Shown: in pieces, positions 1 through 9,026 of the stretch
How the letters are laid out: every line of letters starts with the position of its first letter
Position numbering within the stretch: the stretch's first letter is position 1
Assembly: GCA_963779515.1 (NCBI GenBank)
Contig: CAVZYN010000005.1
Span: forward strand, 62,001-126,000
Source of the DNA: CAVZYN01 sp963779515
Lineage (GTDB): Bacteria; Pseudomonadota; Alphaproteobacteria; Rhizobiales; Hyphomicrobiaceae
Direction: 5' to 3'
DNA length: 64,000 nucleotides
The notes under the pieces: generated by a model
What the model saw: the letters and a program-made list of their open reading frames with translations, nothing else
Databases searched by the model: none
Told to the model about the DNA's origin: nothing
Translations under genes and position numbers: made by a program

Positions 1-423
1 TCGAAGAAACGGCGGTCTTCCGTCGCCACCACCGCATCGACGACATGTGCCGGAATCATGTCGTAGGGCAGATAGTCGTGCACCTGCCCGCGCTCGAGCA
101 TGACCACGCCTTGGTGATCGAGCAACCGCACAACCGGCGCCGGCGCGCGTTTCCGCAGCGTCATCGGGTTCGGATAGGTCAAGGTATAGGTGACGAGGAG
201 GCAGAGGAGCCCAAGACTTGCCAGGCACACCGTTGCCAACGGCGCCATGATCACGAGCTTCGCCCGCCGCGAAAGGCCCGACCACAATCCTCGCAATCCG
301 GCTGGCTTCAGGGACTCGCGCCCCCAGCCCCCGGTCGCAGCGCCCGGTGACGGCAAATGCAAGGGATCTGACCACGCCTCTGCAATCGAGGTGCGTTCAC
401 GCGCCGTCCGCCTTTGAGTCCAC
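1..423 (-). CDS. Class A penicillin-binding protein (PBP1A-like), N-terminal part, cut by window edge
   Basis: Reading leftward, the frame gives a short polar cytoplasmic tail, one hydrophobic anchor (LATVCLASLGLLCLLVTYTL), then a periplasmic stretch ending in VVDAVVATEDRRFF at the window edge. The ATEDRRFF sequence is the first motif of glycosyltransferase family 51, where the Glu is catalytic. In this family the protein polymerises lipid II glycan and, through a later transpeptidase domain, cross-links peptidoglycan. About 141 codons are present; the rest lies left of the window. The start is uncertain: I chose the GTG at 421-423 because an in-frame stop lies about 20 codons upstream and no ATG precedes the anchor. 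A later ATG (MAPLATV) would remove the cytoplasmic tail. Confidence 0.8.
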
Positions 424-528
424 AAACGCCACATACACAACCAACCCGCACTGCGGCGCCCGATGGCGGCAGTCAGGATCAGCCTATGAGACAAGTTTTA
501 AGTGCGGGTTAACCGCGTTCGCGGGCGC

Positions 529-849
529 TCACGCCACCGGCTCTTGATCGCCGCTGCCGAGCAGCTTGTAGAAAATCCAGATCAGGAAACCCGTGACGAC
601 ACGAGCGAGCAGCGTGAAGAACATCAGCAGGATCGAACTCTCGTGCAGCACCAGCCGCGCGATGATTTCGATCTGCGAACTCGGGAACCGCGACACGATC
701 CACTCGCGAAATCCACCCGCCGACTTCAACAGCGACAGCGTCATGTCCTGATAGAACAACGCACAGAAGCCAAGCGCCAGAACCCCAAGGATAAGAGAAA
801 AGGCGACGTTGCCTAGGGACAAAAAGTATCGGGTCGTGTAGCGCGTCAC
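529..849 (-). CDS. Small two-helix membrane protein, unknown function
   Basis: A 106-residue protein with two predicted transmembrane segments, near residues 10-33 and 70-97, separated by a polar loop (SAGGFREWIVSRFPSSQIEIIAR in part). The C-terminus is acidic and short. I do not recognise a family. It points the same way as the penicillin-binding protein gene to its left and away from the lactonase gene to its right, so it has its own promoter region at 850-1066. Codon use resembles the neighbouring real genes, which supports coding. Confidence 0.6.
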   Translation of the reverse strand: MTRYTTRYFLSLGNVAFSLILGVLALGFCALFYQDMTLSLLKSAGGFREWIVSRFPSSQIEIIARLVLHESSILLMFFTLLARVVTGFLIWIFYKLLGSGDQEPVA

Positions 850-1066
850 GCTCAGCTCCTGGAATGGCCGAGCTCATTTTCATGGCCGGCGGCTGCGTGA
901 GACTTTTACCAGCGCGACTGGTCCAAGGCCATGCAATTCGATGGTCTTGATCCCCCTCCGGGGCAAAACGCAATTTGCGTCAACTGAACTTCTCAGTTTC
1001 CTTTCCGCTACATTTGCCCAGTTCTGCCGTCTATAGTGACCGGACAACCAGTATTCAGGCCCCGTC

Positions 1067-2005
1067 ATGCAAACGATCGTCCCAACCGGCTACCGCGAAA
1101 TCACCTCCGGCCTCCGCTTTCCCGAGGGCCCCATCGCCATGCCCGATGGTTCGGTGATCCTCGTCGAGATTGAAGCCCAGCGCCTGACGCGCGTCAGCAC
1201 CAGTGGCACCAAGTCGACGATCGCGAAGATGCCGGGTGGTCCCAATGGCGCCGCCCTCGGTCCTGATGGCCATGTCTATGTCTGCAATAATGGCGGCTTT
1301 AAATGGCACGACGATCCCGTGTACGGCCTCCGCGTAATTGGCCAAGCCGACGACTATTCCGGCGGCCGCATTGAGCGCGTCGATCTCACCTCCGGCCGCA
1401 TTGAAACGATCTACACCCACTGCGACGGACATCCCCTGCGCGGTCCCAATGACTTGGTCTTCGATGCGCATGGCGGCTTCTATTTTACCGATCTCGGCAA
1501 GGCGCGCGCCCGCGATCTCGACCGCGGCGGCGTCTACTATGCAAAAGCCGACGGCTCGCTCGTTCGCGAAATCGCCTACCCCACATTCATGGCCAACGGC
1601 TGTGCCCTCTCGCCCGACGGCAACACGCTGTACTTTGCCGAAACGGAATCCGCCCGCCTCTGGGCACTCGATCTTGTCGCACCCGGCGTCGTCAAACCCG
1701 CCCCCTGGCCGAGCCCCCACGGTGGCCGGCTGATCGCGCAGGTCGGCGGCGCCTATACACGCTTCGACAGCATCGCCGTCGATAGTGCCGGCAATATCTG
1801 CGTTGCAACTCTCGTCAACGGTGGCATTACGGTGATCAGCCCCGATGGCCGCAGCATTGAACACATTCCAATGCCCGACATCTACACCACCAACATTTGC
1901 TTCGGCGGCCCGGATCTGCGCACGGCGTACGTCACCTTATCTGGCGCCGGCAAACTGGTGGCCCTCGACTGGCCACGCCCCGGCCTCAAACTCAACCACG
2001 GCTGA
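1067..2005 (+). CDS. SMP-30/gluconolactonase family hydrolase
   Basis: A 312-residue beta-propeller protein of the SMP-30/gluconolactonase/LRE family. The N-terminus has the typical GLRFPEGPIAMPDGSVILVE strand, with the Glu of FPEGP as a probable metal ligand. GPNDLVFDAHGGFYFTD and NGCALSPDGNTLYFAE supply the Asn and Asp ligands expected around a single divalent cation. Such enzymes hydrolyse sugar lactones or related esters in the cytoplasm; the substrate cannot be deduced here. It stands alone, converging on murA with only 6 bases between the two stop codons. Confidence 0.85.
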   Translation: MQTIVPTGYREITSGLRFPEGPIAMPDGSVILVEIEAQRLTRVSTSGTKSTIAKMPGGPNGAALGPDGHVYVCNNGGFKWHDDPVYGLRVIGQADDYSGGRIERVDLTSGRIETIYTHCDGHPLRGPNDLVFDAHGGFYFTDLGKARARDLDRGGVYYAKADGSLVREIAYPTFMANGCALSPDGNTLYFAETESARLWALDLVAPGVVKPAPWPSPHGGRLIAQVGGAYTRFDSIAVDSAGNICVATLVNGGITVISPDGRSIEHIPMPDIYTTNICFGGPDLRTAYVTLSGAGKLVALDWPRPGLKLNHG

Positions 2006-2011
2006 CGGGGC

Positions 2012-3304
2012 TCACGCCGCGCTCAGCCGCTCGATTTGGGCACCGCACCCCGAGAGCTTCTGCTCCAACCGCTCGAAGCCGCGATCGAGATGATAGACGC
2101 GATTGATCAGCGTCGTCCCTTCGGCCACCAGCCCCGCGATCACCAGCGACACGGACGCGCGCAAATCCGTCGCCATCACCGGCGCGCCCTTGAGCGCCTT
2201 GACGCCCTTGATGGTCGCCGTATCGCCATGCAGCTTGATGTCGGCGCCAAGCCGCGCCAACTCCTGCACGTGCATGAAGCGGTTCTCGAAGATCGTCTCA
2301 CGAATGACGCTCGTCCCCTTGGCTGTGATCATCAGCGCCATCAGCTGCGCCTGCAGATCTGTTGGAAAGCCCGGGAACGGCTGCGTCTCAATGGAAATCG
2401 GTTCTATGTCGCTGCCATTGCGTCGAATGCGCAGCCCCGTCGGCGTATCCTCGACGCTCGTCCCCGTGCGCGCGAGCGTATCCAGTGCCGTATCGAGCAA
2501 GTCGCGCCGCGTGCCTTCCAGCACCACATCGCCACCCGTCGCCGCCACCGCCATCGCGAACGTGCCCGTCTCGATCCGGTCCGGCAGCACCGTATGGACC
2601 GTGCCTTCGAGGCTGTCGCGCCCTTGGATCCGCAGTGTCGATGTGCCGATACCTTCGATATGGGCGCCCATCTTCACGAGACAATTCGCGACATCGCCGA
2701 TCTCCGGCTCCCGCGCGGCATTCTCGATCACCGTCTCGCCCTTCGCCAGCGTCGCCGCCATCAGCACGTTGTGCGTCGCGCCGACCGACACCTTCGGAAA
2801 CACGATCCGAGCCCCACGCAACCCGTTCGGCGCCTTGGCCAGCACATAGCCGCCATCGATATCGATCTCGGCGCCGAGCGCCTTCAAACCCGTCAAATGC
2901 AAGTCGACCGGCCGCGTCCCGATCGCGCACCCGCCCGGCAGCGACACCTTCGCCACCCGGCAGCGCGCTAGTAGCGGCCCAAGCACCCAGAAACTCGCAC
3001 GCATCCGGCTGACGAGCTCATAAGGCGCCGTCGTATCCGCGATATCGCGCGCGGTGAGGTGGAACGTCTCGCCGAGATGCATGGCCGGCCCCGGCCGCTT
3101 CCCGTCCACGAGATGATCGACGCCATGGTTGCGCAGTATCCGCGCCAGCAGATTGACGTCCGCGAGGTTCGGCACGTTCTTCAGCGTCAGGCGATCGGCC
3201 GTCAGCAGGCTCGCGATAATGAGCGGCAACGCGGCGTTCTTGGCCCCCGAGATAGGGATGACACCCTCGAGTTTCTTGCCACCGGTGATTTTGATGCGGT
3301 CCAT
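2012..3304 (-). CDS. murA: UDP-N-acetylglucosamine 1-carboxyvinyltransferase
   Basis: This enzyme catalyses the first committed step of peptidoglycan synthesis, transferring enolpyruvate from PEP to UDP-GlcNAc in the cytoplasm. The 430-residue length fits the family. The N-terminus MDRIKITGGKKLEGVIPISG AKN and the active-site loop LPGGCAIGTRPVDLH are both present, so the fosfomycin-reactive cysteine (about Cys126) is retained. The start at 3304 is preferred over an in-frame ATG 16 codons upstream because it matches the usual MurA N-terminus. A small conserved protein gene lies upstream in the same direction. Confidence 0.97.
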   Translation of the reverse strand: MDRIKITGGKKLEGVIPISGAKNAALPLIIASLLTADRLTLKNVPNLADVNLLARILRNHGVDHLVDGKRPGPAMHLGETFHLTARDIADTTAPYELVSRMRASFWVLGPLLARCRVAKVSLPGGCAIGTRPVDLHLTGLKALGAEIDIDGGYVLAKAPNGLRGARIVFPKVSVGATHNVLMAATLAKGETVIENAAREPEIGDVANCLVKMGAHIEGIGTSTLRIQGRDSLEGTVHTVLPDRIETGTFAMAVAATGGDVVLEGTRRDLLDTALDTLARTGTSVEDTPTGLRIRRNGSDIEPISIETQPFPGFPTDLQAQLMALMITAKGTSVIRETIFENRFMHVQELARLGADIKLHGDTATIKGVKALKGAPVMATDLRASVSLVIAGLVAEGTTLINRVYHLDRGFERLEQKLSGCGAQIERLSAA

Positions 3305-3410
3305 AGGCCCTCGCGATGCACGCAGCGTCCACGCAAATCGGGCGCAAAACACCTGATTCTGTCTGCCTGCGACCTCTCTCTAACCAACGCCGCCCTCTCG
3401 AGGCAACCGC

Positions 3411-3602
3411 TCATTCGGGTCGTTCTTTATCGTCAGTGTTACCGGTAATCCCGCCATCGCGGGCGGCCGTCCGCGCGCGCGCCTGCGCCTTCCGTCGTTT
3501 CAGGTTTTCCCGCAGCTCCGCGGCCTGCCGCGCCGCGCGCACCGCCTTTTGGTCGGGCAGATGATCCGTGCCGCCCGGAGGCCGTCCAATTTGCCGCGCC
3601 AT
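3411..3602 (-). CDS. Small basic hypothetical protein upstream of murA
   Basis: A 63-residue, highly charged protein without membrane segments or cysteines. Its core, ARQAAELRENLKRRKAQARA, looks like an amphipathic Arg/Lys/Ala helix, followed by a polar acidic tail. Small proteins of this style are common in alphaproteobacteria, but I cannot name a function. It is co-directional with murA about 106 bases upstream and could share its transcript. Confidence 0.55.
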   Translation of the reverse strand: MARQIGRPPGGTDHLPDQKAVRAARQAAELRENLKRRKAQARARTAARDGGITGNTDDKERPE

Positions 3603-3788
3603 CTCGCCTCCTGCCGCCAGATCGTCGCGTATCCAGATCGTCGCGCATCTAGAACTCCGGCACCCCGAATGCCAACGTCATACACAAAAGACGACTGGGG
3701 TCGTTGCCAAGTTGCCTTGCAGGTGCGGCGCCGTTGTGGCACTTATCCGTCCGATCCGCCCGGACCACGGGTTTCCGGGACATCCGTT

Positions 3789-3863
<75 letters not shown>

Positions 3864-3933
3864 TGAAATCATTGCAGTAGCACGCGCTCAACAGGTGCCG
3901 CCAACCACGTGACGTTGACGGCAACTCCCGCCC

Positions 3934-5022
3934 TTACGGCGCCGATGGCCGCAACGGCAGCACCGCGCGTGTCCCGGCCGTCGCCACCTGCGGATCGCTC
4001 GACAGGGTGCCAGCGACGGGTTGCGTCGTCCCCTTGAGAGCGAGCGACTTCGATGCACCGGTTTTGCTCTTGGACGTCTGCGTCAGCGCCGGCTTCTTCA
4101 CACCGGCAACACCCGCAGCTTCGGCTTTCGCTTCCGCGAGGATGGACTGCGCCAGCAGCTTGTCCGCCAGCGGAACCGAGTCACCCGACCACGCGCCCTT
4201 CGGGCCGGCCGATGCCAGTGTATCGCTGCTCGGCTTTGCATCGACCTTCACGATCTGGCGCAGGAAATCGGCATTCGAGGCCGCCATGTCAGCCGGCATC
4301 GTCCCCGTCGCGATTTGCTTCGACTCGTCGAATTTGCCCTGCACGCCCAACACCAGCGCCAGGTTCTGTGCCACGCGCGGGTCGCCGCCCGGCTGCGTGC
4401 TCGCCTGCCGCAGCAACCGCTCGGCCTCTTCCGCCTGGCCGTCCATCGTGTATGCCAAAGCGAGATTGTTCAGCACCGAGGCCTGATTCGGTGCCAACGC
4501 AAGCGCGCGGCGATACAGCGGGATGGCGTCCTTGTGATTGCCCTGCTTGGCCAGCACCGTTCCGCGCGCCGAGATCACGCGCCAATCCGGATTGACTGGG
4601 TCATCTGCCTGCGCAAGCAGCCGCTGCGCCAGGCTCACCTGATCATATTCCAGCGCCAGGCGGCCGTACTCCGAGCTGATGCTGCGATCATGGCCGTTGA
4701 CGGCGTGCGCCTGCTGCAGAACTGCGTAAGCCTGCTCTTTATTCCCCATGGCCTTCAAGTTCTTGGCAAACGAAACCGCGGCCTTGGCATCCGACGGTTT
4801 CGCCGCGAATTCCTTGCCCCAATACTCGGTTGCCTTCTGCAGCTCCGTCTTCGGCCCGCCGCTGAAGGTCCGGTTATCGCTGTCCTCTTGCTTATCGCCC
4901 ATCAGCGACGACAGCGACTCCTGCCCACCCGATGCGCAGGCCGAGAGCAGCACCGCGGTTCCAGCGACGGCGAGGCCGCGCAGTACACGCGAGGCGAAAG
5001 ATGCGGTCAGACCAGCCGGCAT
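3934..5022 (-). CDS. TPR-repeat lipoprotein, TadD-like
   Basis: A 362-residue protein whose N-terminus (GLAVAGTAVLLSACASGG) is a lipoprotein signal with a cysteine in a lipobox-like LSAC context, so it is probably anchored in a membrane. Several tetratricopeptide repeats follow between about residues 65 and 235, for example NPDWRVISARGTVLAKQGNH and VLNNLALAYTMDGQAEEAER. The tail is Ala/Ser/Lys-rich. The repeat layout resembles TadD, the pilotin of Flp/Tad pili, but no other tad genes are nearby, so the role is inferred. The start at 5022 is chosen because AGGAGA lies about 7 bases upstream; an ATG 19 codons earlier is less likely. Confidence 0.8.
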   Translation of the reverse strand: MPAGLTASFASRVLRGLAVAGTAVLLSACASGGQESLSSLMGDKQEDSDNRTFSGGPKTELQKATEYWGKEFAAKPSDAKAAVSFAKNLKAMGNKEQAYAVLQQAHAVNGHDRSISSEYGRLALEYDQVSLAQRLLAQADDPVNPDWRVISARGTVLAKQGNHKDAIPLYRRALALAPNQASVLNNLALAYTMDGQAEEAERLLRQASTQPGGDPRVAQNLALVLGVQGKFDESKQIATGTMPADMAASNADFLRQIVKVDAKPSSDTLASAGPKGAWSGDSVPLADKLLAQSILAEAKAEAAGVAGVKKPALTQTSKSKTGASKSLALKGTTQPVAGTLSSDPQVATAGTRAVLPLRPSAP

Positions 5023-5178
5023 AATATCTTCTCCTGAAGCAGGATTAGCGATTCGATCTGCCGTCAGTTTCTGGTACACGCATCAATAATTGATTAAGCC
5101 CCGCGAAAATCCGCTGCTGTTGCCACCTGGGTCACACTGGGCGATGGTCGGACCAGCCGGGGTCGGTGACGCGACGAC

Positions 5179-5240
5179 ACGCGCGGGGTGGTGATGCGGT
5201 CGCGCGTACGCGCGCGGGGTTAGTGGGGCGGCCGCGCGTC
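5179..5240 (+). repeat. C-family palindromic repeat, tandem copy C1
   Basis: Two adjacent versions of the C palindrome lie upstream of the aminopeptidase gene. Each runs from ACGCGCGGGG through a G/T-rich centre to a GCGCGT end. The second is the closer match to C2 and C3. The segment sits in the divergent intergenic region between the TPR lipoprotein gene and the aminopeptidase gene. Confidence 0.7.
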
Positions 5241-5277
5241 ATTGATGACTAAGTTGAGCGCGCAACAAGGAGGCGGG

Positions 5278-6711
5278 ATGCCTGCAAAGACCAAATCGGC
5301 TCACCATCAGAGCGCAGGCAACATCCTCGTCGCCGCCGGCGGCAAGTCCGCCGCAACGCCCATCTGGCTCGGCACCGAAGCAGCAAAATGGGCGGGCCCT
5401 GCCCCCTCGCCGCTCCATCTCGCCTGGCTGAAATCCCAGAATTTCAAAGCCAACGGCCGCAAGCTTGCCCTGCTGCCCGGCGCTGACGGCACGCTTGCCG
5501 GCGTCGCGTTCGGCGCGGGCGAAGCCAATGCCGCCGATCCCATGAGCAAACCCGAGGTGCAGCTCGGCCTCCTGCCGCAGCAACTTCCCCCCGGAACCTA
5601 CACCCTCGCCGGCACCGTCGCCGACCCCGAGCTCGCGAGCGTCGCCTGGGGCCTCGGCGCCTATCGCTTCCGCCGCTACAAGTCCGGCGAAGCCGACGCG
5701 ATCCCGCGCCTCGAGTTGCCGGCATCGGTGGATCCCGCGATCACAGCCGGCATCATCGACGGCGTCTGGCTCGGCCGCGACCTCATCAACACGCCGGCAA
5801 GCGACATGGGGCCCGACGAACTCGAAACCGCCGCCCGCACGCTCGCCAAACGCCACGGCGCCAAGGTCACCAGCATCGTCGGCGACGATCTCCTCGTCAA
5901 AAACTTCCCCATGATCCACGCCGTCGGCCGTGCGAGCCCGCGCCCGCCCCGCATCATCGACCTCACCTGGGGGCCCGAGAGCGCACCGCGCATCACCCTC
6001 GTCGGCAAAGGCATCTGCTTCGACACCGGCGGCCTCGACCTGAAACCTTCGAGCGGCATGCTGCTGATGAAGAAGGACATGGGCGGCGCGGCGACAGCAC
6101 TCGCCCTCGGTCACATGATCATGACCGCGAAACTCAAGATCAATTTGCGCATCCTCATCGCTGCCGCCGAAAACAGCGTCGCGGGCAACGCCTTCCGCCC
6201 CGGCGACGTCCTGATGAGCCGCGCTGGCAAGACCGTTGAAATCGGCAACACCGACGCCGAAGGCCGCCTCGTCCTCGCCGACGCCCTAGCGCTCGCCGAC
6301 GAGGCAAAGCCCGGCACCATCATCACCTTCGCAACCCTCACCGGCGCCGCCCGCGTCGCGCTCGGCCCCGACTTGCCGCCCCTCTTTACCGGCGACGACG
6401 CCTTCGCGAGCGACATCGCCGCGGCAGGCCATCGCGTTGGCGATCCCGTCTGGCGGCTGCCGTTCTGGCCCGGCTACGAGGCCAACATCGACAGCCCAAT
6501 CGCCGACATGAACAACGTCTCCGAAGCGCCGTTCGCCGGCGCCATCATCGGCGCCCTGTTCCTGCAGCGCTTCGTCAAGTCCGCCCGCCGTTTCGCCCAC
6601 TTTGACATCTATGGCTGGCGTCCGACCGCGAAACCGCTCGGCCCCAAAGGCGGCGAGCCGCAAGTCGCTCGCGCACTCTTCGATCTCTTCCGCCGGCAGC
6701 ACGCGTCATGA
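5278..6711 (+). CDS. Leucyl aminopeptidase family protein (M17)
   Basis: A 477-residue cytosolic metallo-aminopeptidase that removes N-terminal residues from peptides using two divalent cations. The catalytic half carries the family blocks VGKGICFDTGGLDLKPSSGM, MKKDMGGAA and the signature NTDAEGRLVLADAL, containing the Lys, Asp and Glu ligands. The N-terminal half is the variable M17 domain. The start at 5278 is chosen because AAGGAGG sits 5 bases upstream; an ATG at 5242 would add 12 residues. Its stop overlaps the next start by 4 bases (ATGA), so it is translationally coupled to the NlpC/P60 gene. Confidence 0.93.
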   Translation: MPAKTKSAHHQSAGNILVAAGGKSAATPIWLGTEAAKWAGPAPSPLHLAWLKSQNFKANGRKLALLPGADGTLAGVAFGAGEANAADPMSKPEVQLGLLPQQLPPGTYTLAGTVADPELASVAWGLGAYRFRRYKSGEADAIPRLELPASVDPAITAGIIDGVWLGRDLINTPASDMGPDELETAARTLAKRHGAKVTSIVGDDLLVKNFPMIHAVGRASPRPPRIIDLTWGPESAPRITLVGKGICFDTGGLDLKPSSGMLLMKKDMGGAATALALGHMIMTAKLKINLRILIAAAENSVAGNAFRPGDVLMSRAGKTVEIGNTDAEGRLVLADALALADEAKPGTIITFATLTGAARVALGPDLPPLFTGDDAFASDIAAAGHRVGDPVWRLPFWPGYEANIDSPIADMNNVSEAPFAGAIIGALFLQRFVKSARRFAHFDIYGWRPTAKPLGPKGGEPQVARALFDLFRRQHAS

Positions 6712-7619
6712 CAAACGAAACAATGACACCCACCGTCGCAAGCGACGCACCCGCGATTGAAAAACGCGATCCGCGCCGCAACGCCTACCGCCGCGACCTC
6801 GCCGCATTGTCCCTCAAGGGCCGCGTTGAGGCGACACGCTTCGTCGACGGCGAACCGCGCCAGGTGATGCGCGCAGCCGTCCCCTTGCGCGCCGAGCCAC
6901 GCGTCAATGTCGGCCTCGACAACGAAGTTCTGTTCGGCGAGATCGTCACCGTCTACGACGAGAAAGATGGCTGGGCCTGGGTCCAGCTCACCCGCGACAA
7001 CTACGTCGGCTACATGCGCGCCGACGCCCTCTCCGCGAGCATTCGCCCCGCCACCCACAAGGTCAAGTCGCTCGGCACGTTCGTCTACCCGGCGCCCGAC
7101 TTCAAAGCCCCGCCGTTGATGCATCTCTCCCTCAACGCGCAACTTGCGATCGTCGAAGAAGTCGGCGACTACCTCGGCCTCGCCGCCGGCGGCTACGTCA
7201 TCCGCCGCCACGTCGCCGAGCTCGCACGCAACGCCGTCGACTTCGTCGAGATCGCCGAACGCTTCATCGGCACGCCGTATCTCTGGGGCGGCCGCACACG
7301 ACTCGGCCTCGACTGCTCCGGCCTCCTACAGGTGTCCATGGAAGCCGCCGGCCTGTCGTGCCCGCGCGACAGCGACATGCAGCAGGCGGAGGTCGGCGAT
7401 AACGTCCTGATCCCCGCCGACCTCGACAGCCTCGAACGCGGCGATCTCGTGTTCTGGCCCGGCCACGTCGGCATCATGATCGACGGAATGCTCCTGTTGC
7501 ACGCCAACGCGCACCACATGGCGACCGCCACCGAGCCGTTGAAGATAGCCGCCGATCGCATCGCGCGCACTGGCACCAAGGTCAGCGCCATCAAGCGCCC
7601 ATCGGTGGCGTCCGCCTGA
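6708..7619 (+). CDS. NlpC/P60 cysteine peptidase with SH3-like domains
   Basis: A 303-residue protein. Residues about 50-165 form one or two SH3-like modules that in this family bind cell-wall peptide. Residues about 175-300 are the NlpC/P60 domain: YLWGGRTRLGLDCSG contains the catalytic Cys203, and PGHVGIMID the catalytic His253, with His residues near 265-270. Such enzymes cleave gamma-D-Glu-meso-Dap or similar bonds in murein peptides. No signal peptide is visible, so it may act on recycled peptides in the cytoplasm. That fits its translational coupling to the upstream aminopeptidase: together they could degrade wall peptides to amino acids. Confidence 0.9.
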   Translation: MTNETMTPTVASDAPAIEKRDPRRNAYRRDLAALSLKGRVEATRFVDGEPRQVMRAAVPLRAEPRVNVGLDNEVLFGEIVTVYDEKDGWAWVQLTRDNYVGYMRADALSASIRPATHKVKSLGTFVYPAPDFKAPPLMHLSLNAQLAIVEEVGDYLGLAAGGYVIRRHVAELARNAVDFVEIAERFIGTPYLWGGRTRLGLDCSGLLQVSMEAAGLSCPRDSDMQQAEVGDNVLIPADLDSLERGDLVFWPGHVGIMIDGMLLLHANAHHMATATEPLKIAADRIARTGTKVSAIKRPSVASA

Positions 7620-7620
7620 C

Positions 7621-7980
7621 ATGATCACACGCAAACCGAAGACCAGCGGCCCACCGCAAAAGCCGCTGACCCGCGCCGAACTCGCGCGCGTCTGGCGCTG
7701 GCAACGTCACATGATCCTCTTTCACGCCGCCGCCATGCTGCTGATGATTGGCATCATTGTCCTCGCCAACCGCTACAACGCCACCGATCTCGCTTGGACC
7801 CTCACCATTCTCGGCGTGCCCGTCCTCCTCGTTCTCGGCGCCATCATCCAGTTCCGCGAGCGCTGCCCACGCTGCGACGCGCGCCTTGGCCGCCAGGCCC
7901 GCATGTTCTTGCCCAACGAATGCAAGAGCTGCGGCGTCGAATTCCCCCGCATCGACGATCCCCACGCTCCCAAATCTTAG
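7621..7980 (+). CDS. Membrane protein with C-terminal zinc ribbon
   Basis: A 119-residue protein with two transmembrane helices (about residues 36-52 and 60-78), followed by CPRCDARLGRQ and then CKSCGVEFP. The two CxxC pairs make a rubredoxin-like zinc ribbon. It begins one base after the NlpC/P60 stop, so it belongs to the same operon. I do not recognise a named family. A C-family repeat follows its stop codon. Confidence 0.75.
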   Translation: MITRKPKTSGPPQKPLTRAELARVWRWQRHMILFHAAAMLLMIGIIVLANRYNATDLAWTLTILGVPVLLVLGAIIQFRERCPRCDARLGRQARMFLPNECKSCGVEFPRIDDPHAPKS

Positions 7981-7998
7981 AGCTACGACCCAACGTAG

Positions 7999-8038
7999 AG
8001 CGCGCGCGGGGTTGGTGGGGCGGCCACGCGCAAGAAAA
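7999..8038 (+). repeat. C-family palindromic repeat, copy C2
   Basis: A GC-rich imperfect palindrome: GCGCGCGG, a short GTTGGTGGGG centre, then CGGCCACGCGC and a CAAGAAAA tail. It lies between the zinc-ribbon membrane protein gene and the amino-acid binding protein gene. It is almost identical to the copy at 16871-16910 and similar to the pair at 5179-5240. Confidence 0.8.
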
Positions 8039-8107
8039 GGACTCTTGTCAGACGCCGCACGCACGTTACCATCCCGCCCGCGTCATCATGCGCGTCCGGG
8101 AGGGACC

Positions 8108-8950
8108 ATGCGACACTCACTGCCAAAATTTTTTGCAGCCCTTGCGATAGCGAGCCTCACAGCCACCGTCGTCCTTGCGCAGCAACCGCTGAAAACCGCC
8201 GTCGACGGCACCTTCGCGCCGCACGCGATGCCGCGCCTCGAAGGCGGCATCCAAGGCTTCAACGTCGATCTCGCCAACGAAATCGGCAAGCGCATGAAGC
8301 GCCCGATCGAACTTGCATCGACGCAGTTCTCCGGCATTCTCCCAGGTCTGCAAGCCGGCACCTACGACTTCGTATCGGCGCCGGTGACGGTCACCAAGGA
8401 GCGCGCCGAGAACTACCTCTTCACCGAAGGCTATCTCGACACCGACTTTCAATTCGTGACCAAGAAAGGCGAGCCCGTACCGAAAGAATTGAAAGAGTGG
8501 AAAGGCAAGGTCATCGCCGTCAACAAGGGCTCCGCCTACGACAGTTGGGCGCGCGGCCTCGAAGCCGAAACCGGCTGGACAGTCGAGAGTTTTGGCACCC
8601 AGACGGACGCGGTGCAGGCCGTGATGGCCGGCCGCGCCTACGCCAACGTCGGCGGCAACACCGTGATCGCGTGGGCCGTGAAGCAGAACCCGCAGCTGCA
8701 ACTGTCGTATCTGCACAAGACCGGTCTCGTCTGGGCCGCCCCCTTGCGCAAGGATTCCAAAGAGCTGCTCGGCCAGATCGAAAACGCCATCGAGTGCATG
8801 AAGAAGGACGGCACCATCGCCACGATGCATGAAAAGTGGTTCGGCATAAAACCCGCACCCGGCTCCGCCGCCGTCACGATCTTCCCCGGCACCGGCGTCC
8901 CCGGCATGCCCGGCTACGACGCATCCCCACGCGGCGAACCGAAGTGCTGA
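8108..8950 (+). CDS. Amino-acid ABC transporter substrate-binding protein
   Basis: A 280-residue periplasmic binding protein of the family 3 (polar amino acid) type. The signal peptide is MRHSLPKFFAALAIASL TATVVLAQ. The mature part has the family pattern GGIQGFNVDLANEIGKRM in the first lobe and a DAVQAVMAGRAYANVGGN hinge region. The start at 8108 is the signal-peptide methionine with GGGAGG just upstream. An ATPase and two permease genes follow, making a complete importer. The ligand cannot be predicted, but the nearby carbamoyl-amino-acid hydrolase hints at unusual amino acids. Confidence 0.9.
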   Translation: MRHSLPKFFAALAIASLTATVVLAQQPLKTAVDGTFAPHAMPRLEGGIQGFNVDLANEIGKRMKRPIELASTQFSGILPGLQAGTYDFVSAPVTVTKERAENYLFTEGYLDTDFQFVTKKGEPVPKELKEWKGKVIAVNKGSAYDSWARGLEAETGWTVESFGTQTDAVQAVMAGRAYANVGGNTVIAWAVKQNPQLQLSYLHKTGLVWAAPLRKDSKELLGQIENAIECMKKDGTIATMHEKWFGIKPAPGSAAVTIFPGTGVPGMPGYDASPRGEPKC

Positions 8951-9026
8951 CGCACACCAGGACGTCCGACGTGATCAACACCCGCGCCCCGTTCGAGACC
9001 CATCGTGCGGGGCGCACGCACGCACG

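Noticed and set aside
4021..5037. A long open frame antisense to the TPR lipoprotein gene
   Set aside because: Arg-rich translation without motifs; the lipoprotein gene on the other strand has a lipobox, TPRs and a good ribosome site.
7748..8950. A 400-codon fusion of the zinc-ribbon region with the amino-acid binding protein
   Set aside because: The first 120 codons are a shadow frame; the signal peptide and ribosome site at 8108 mark the true start.
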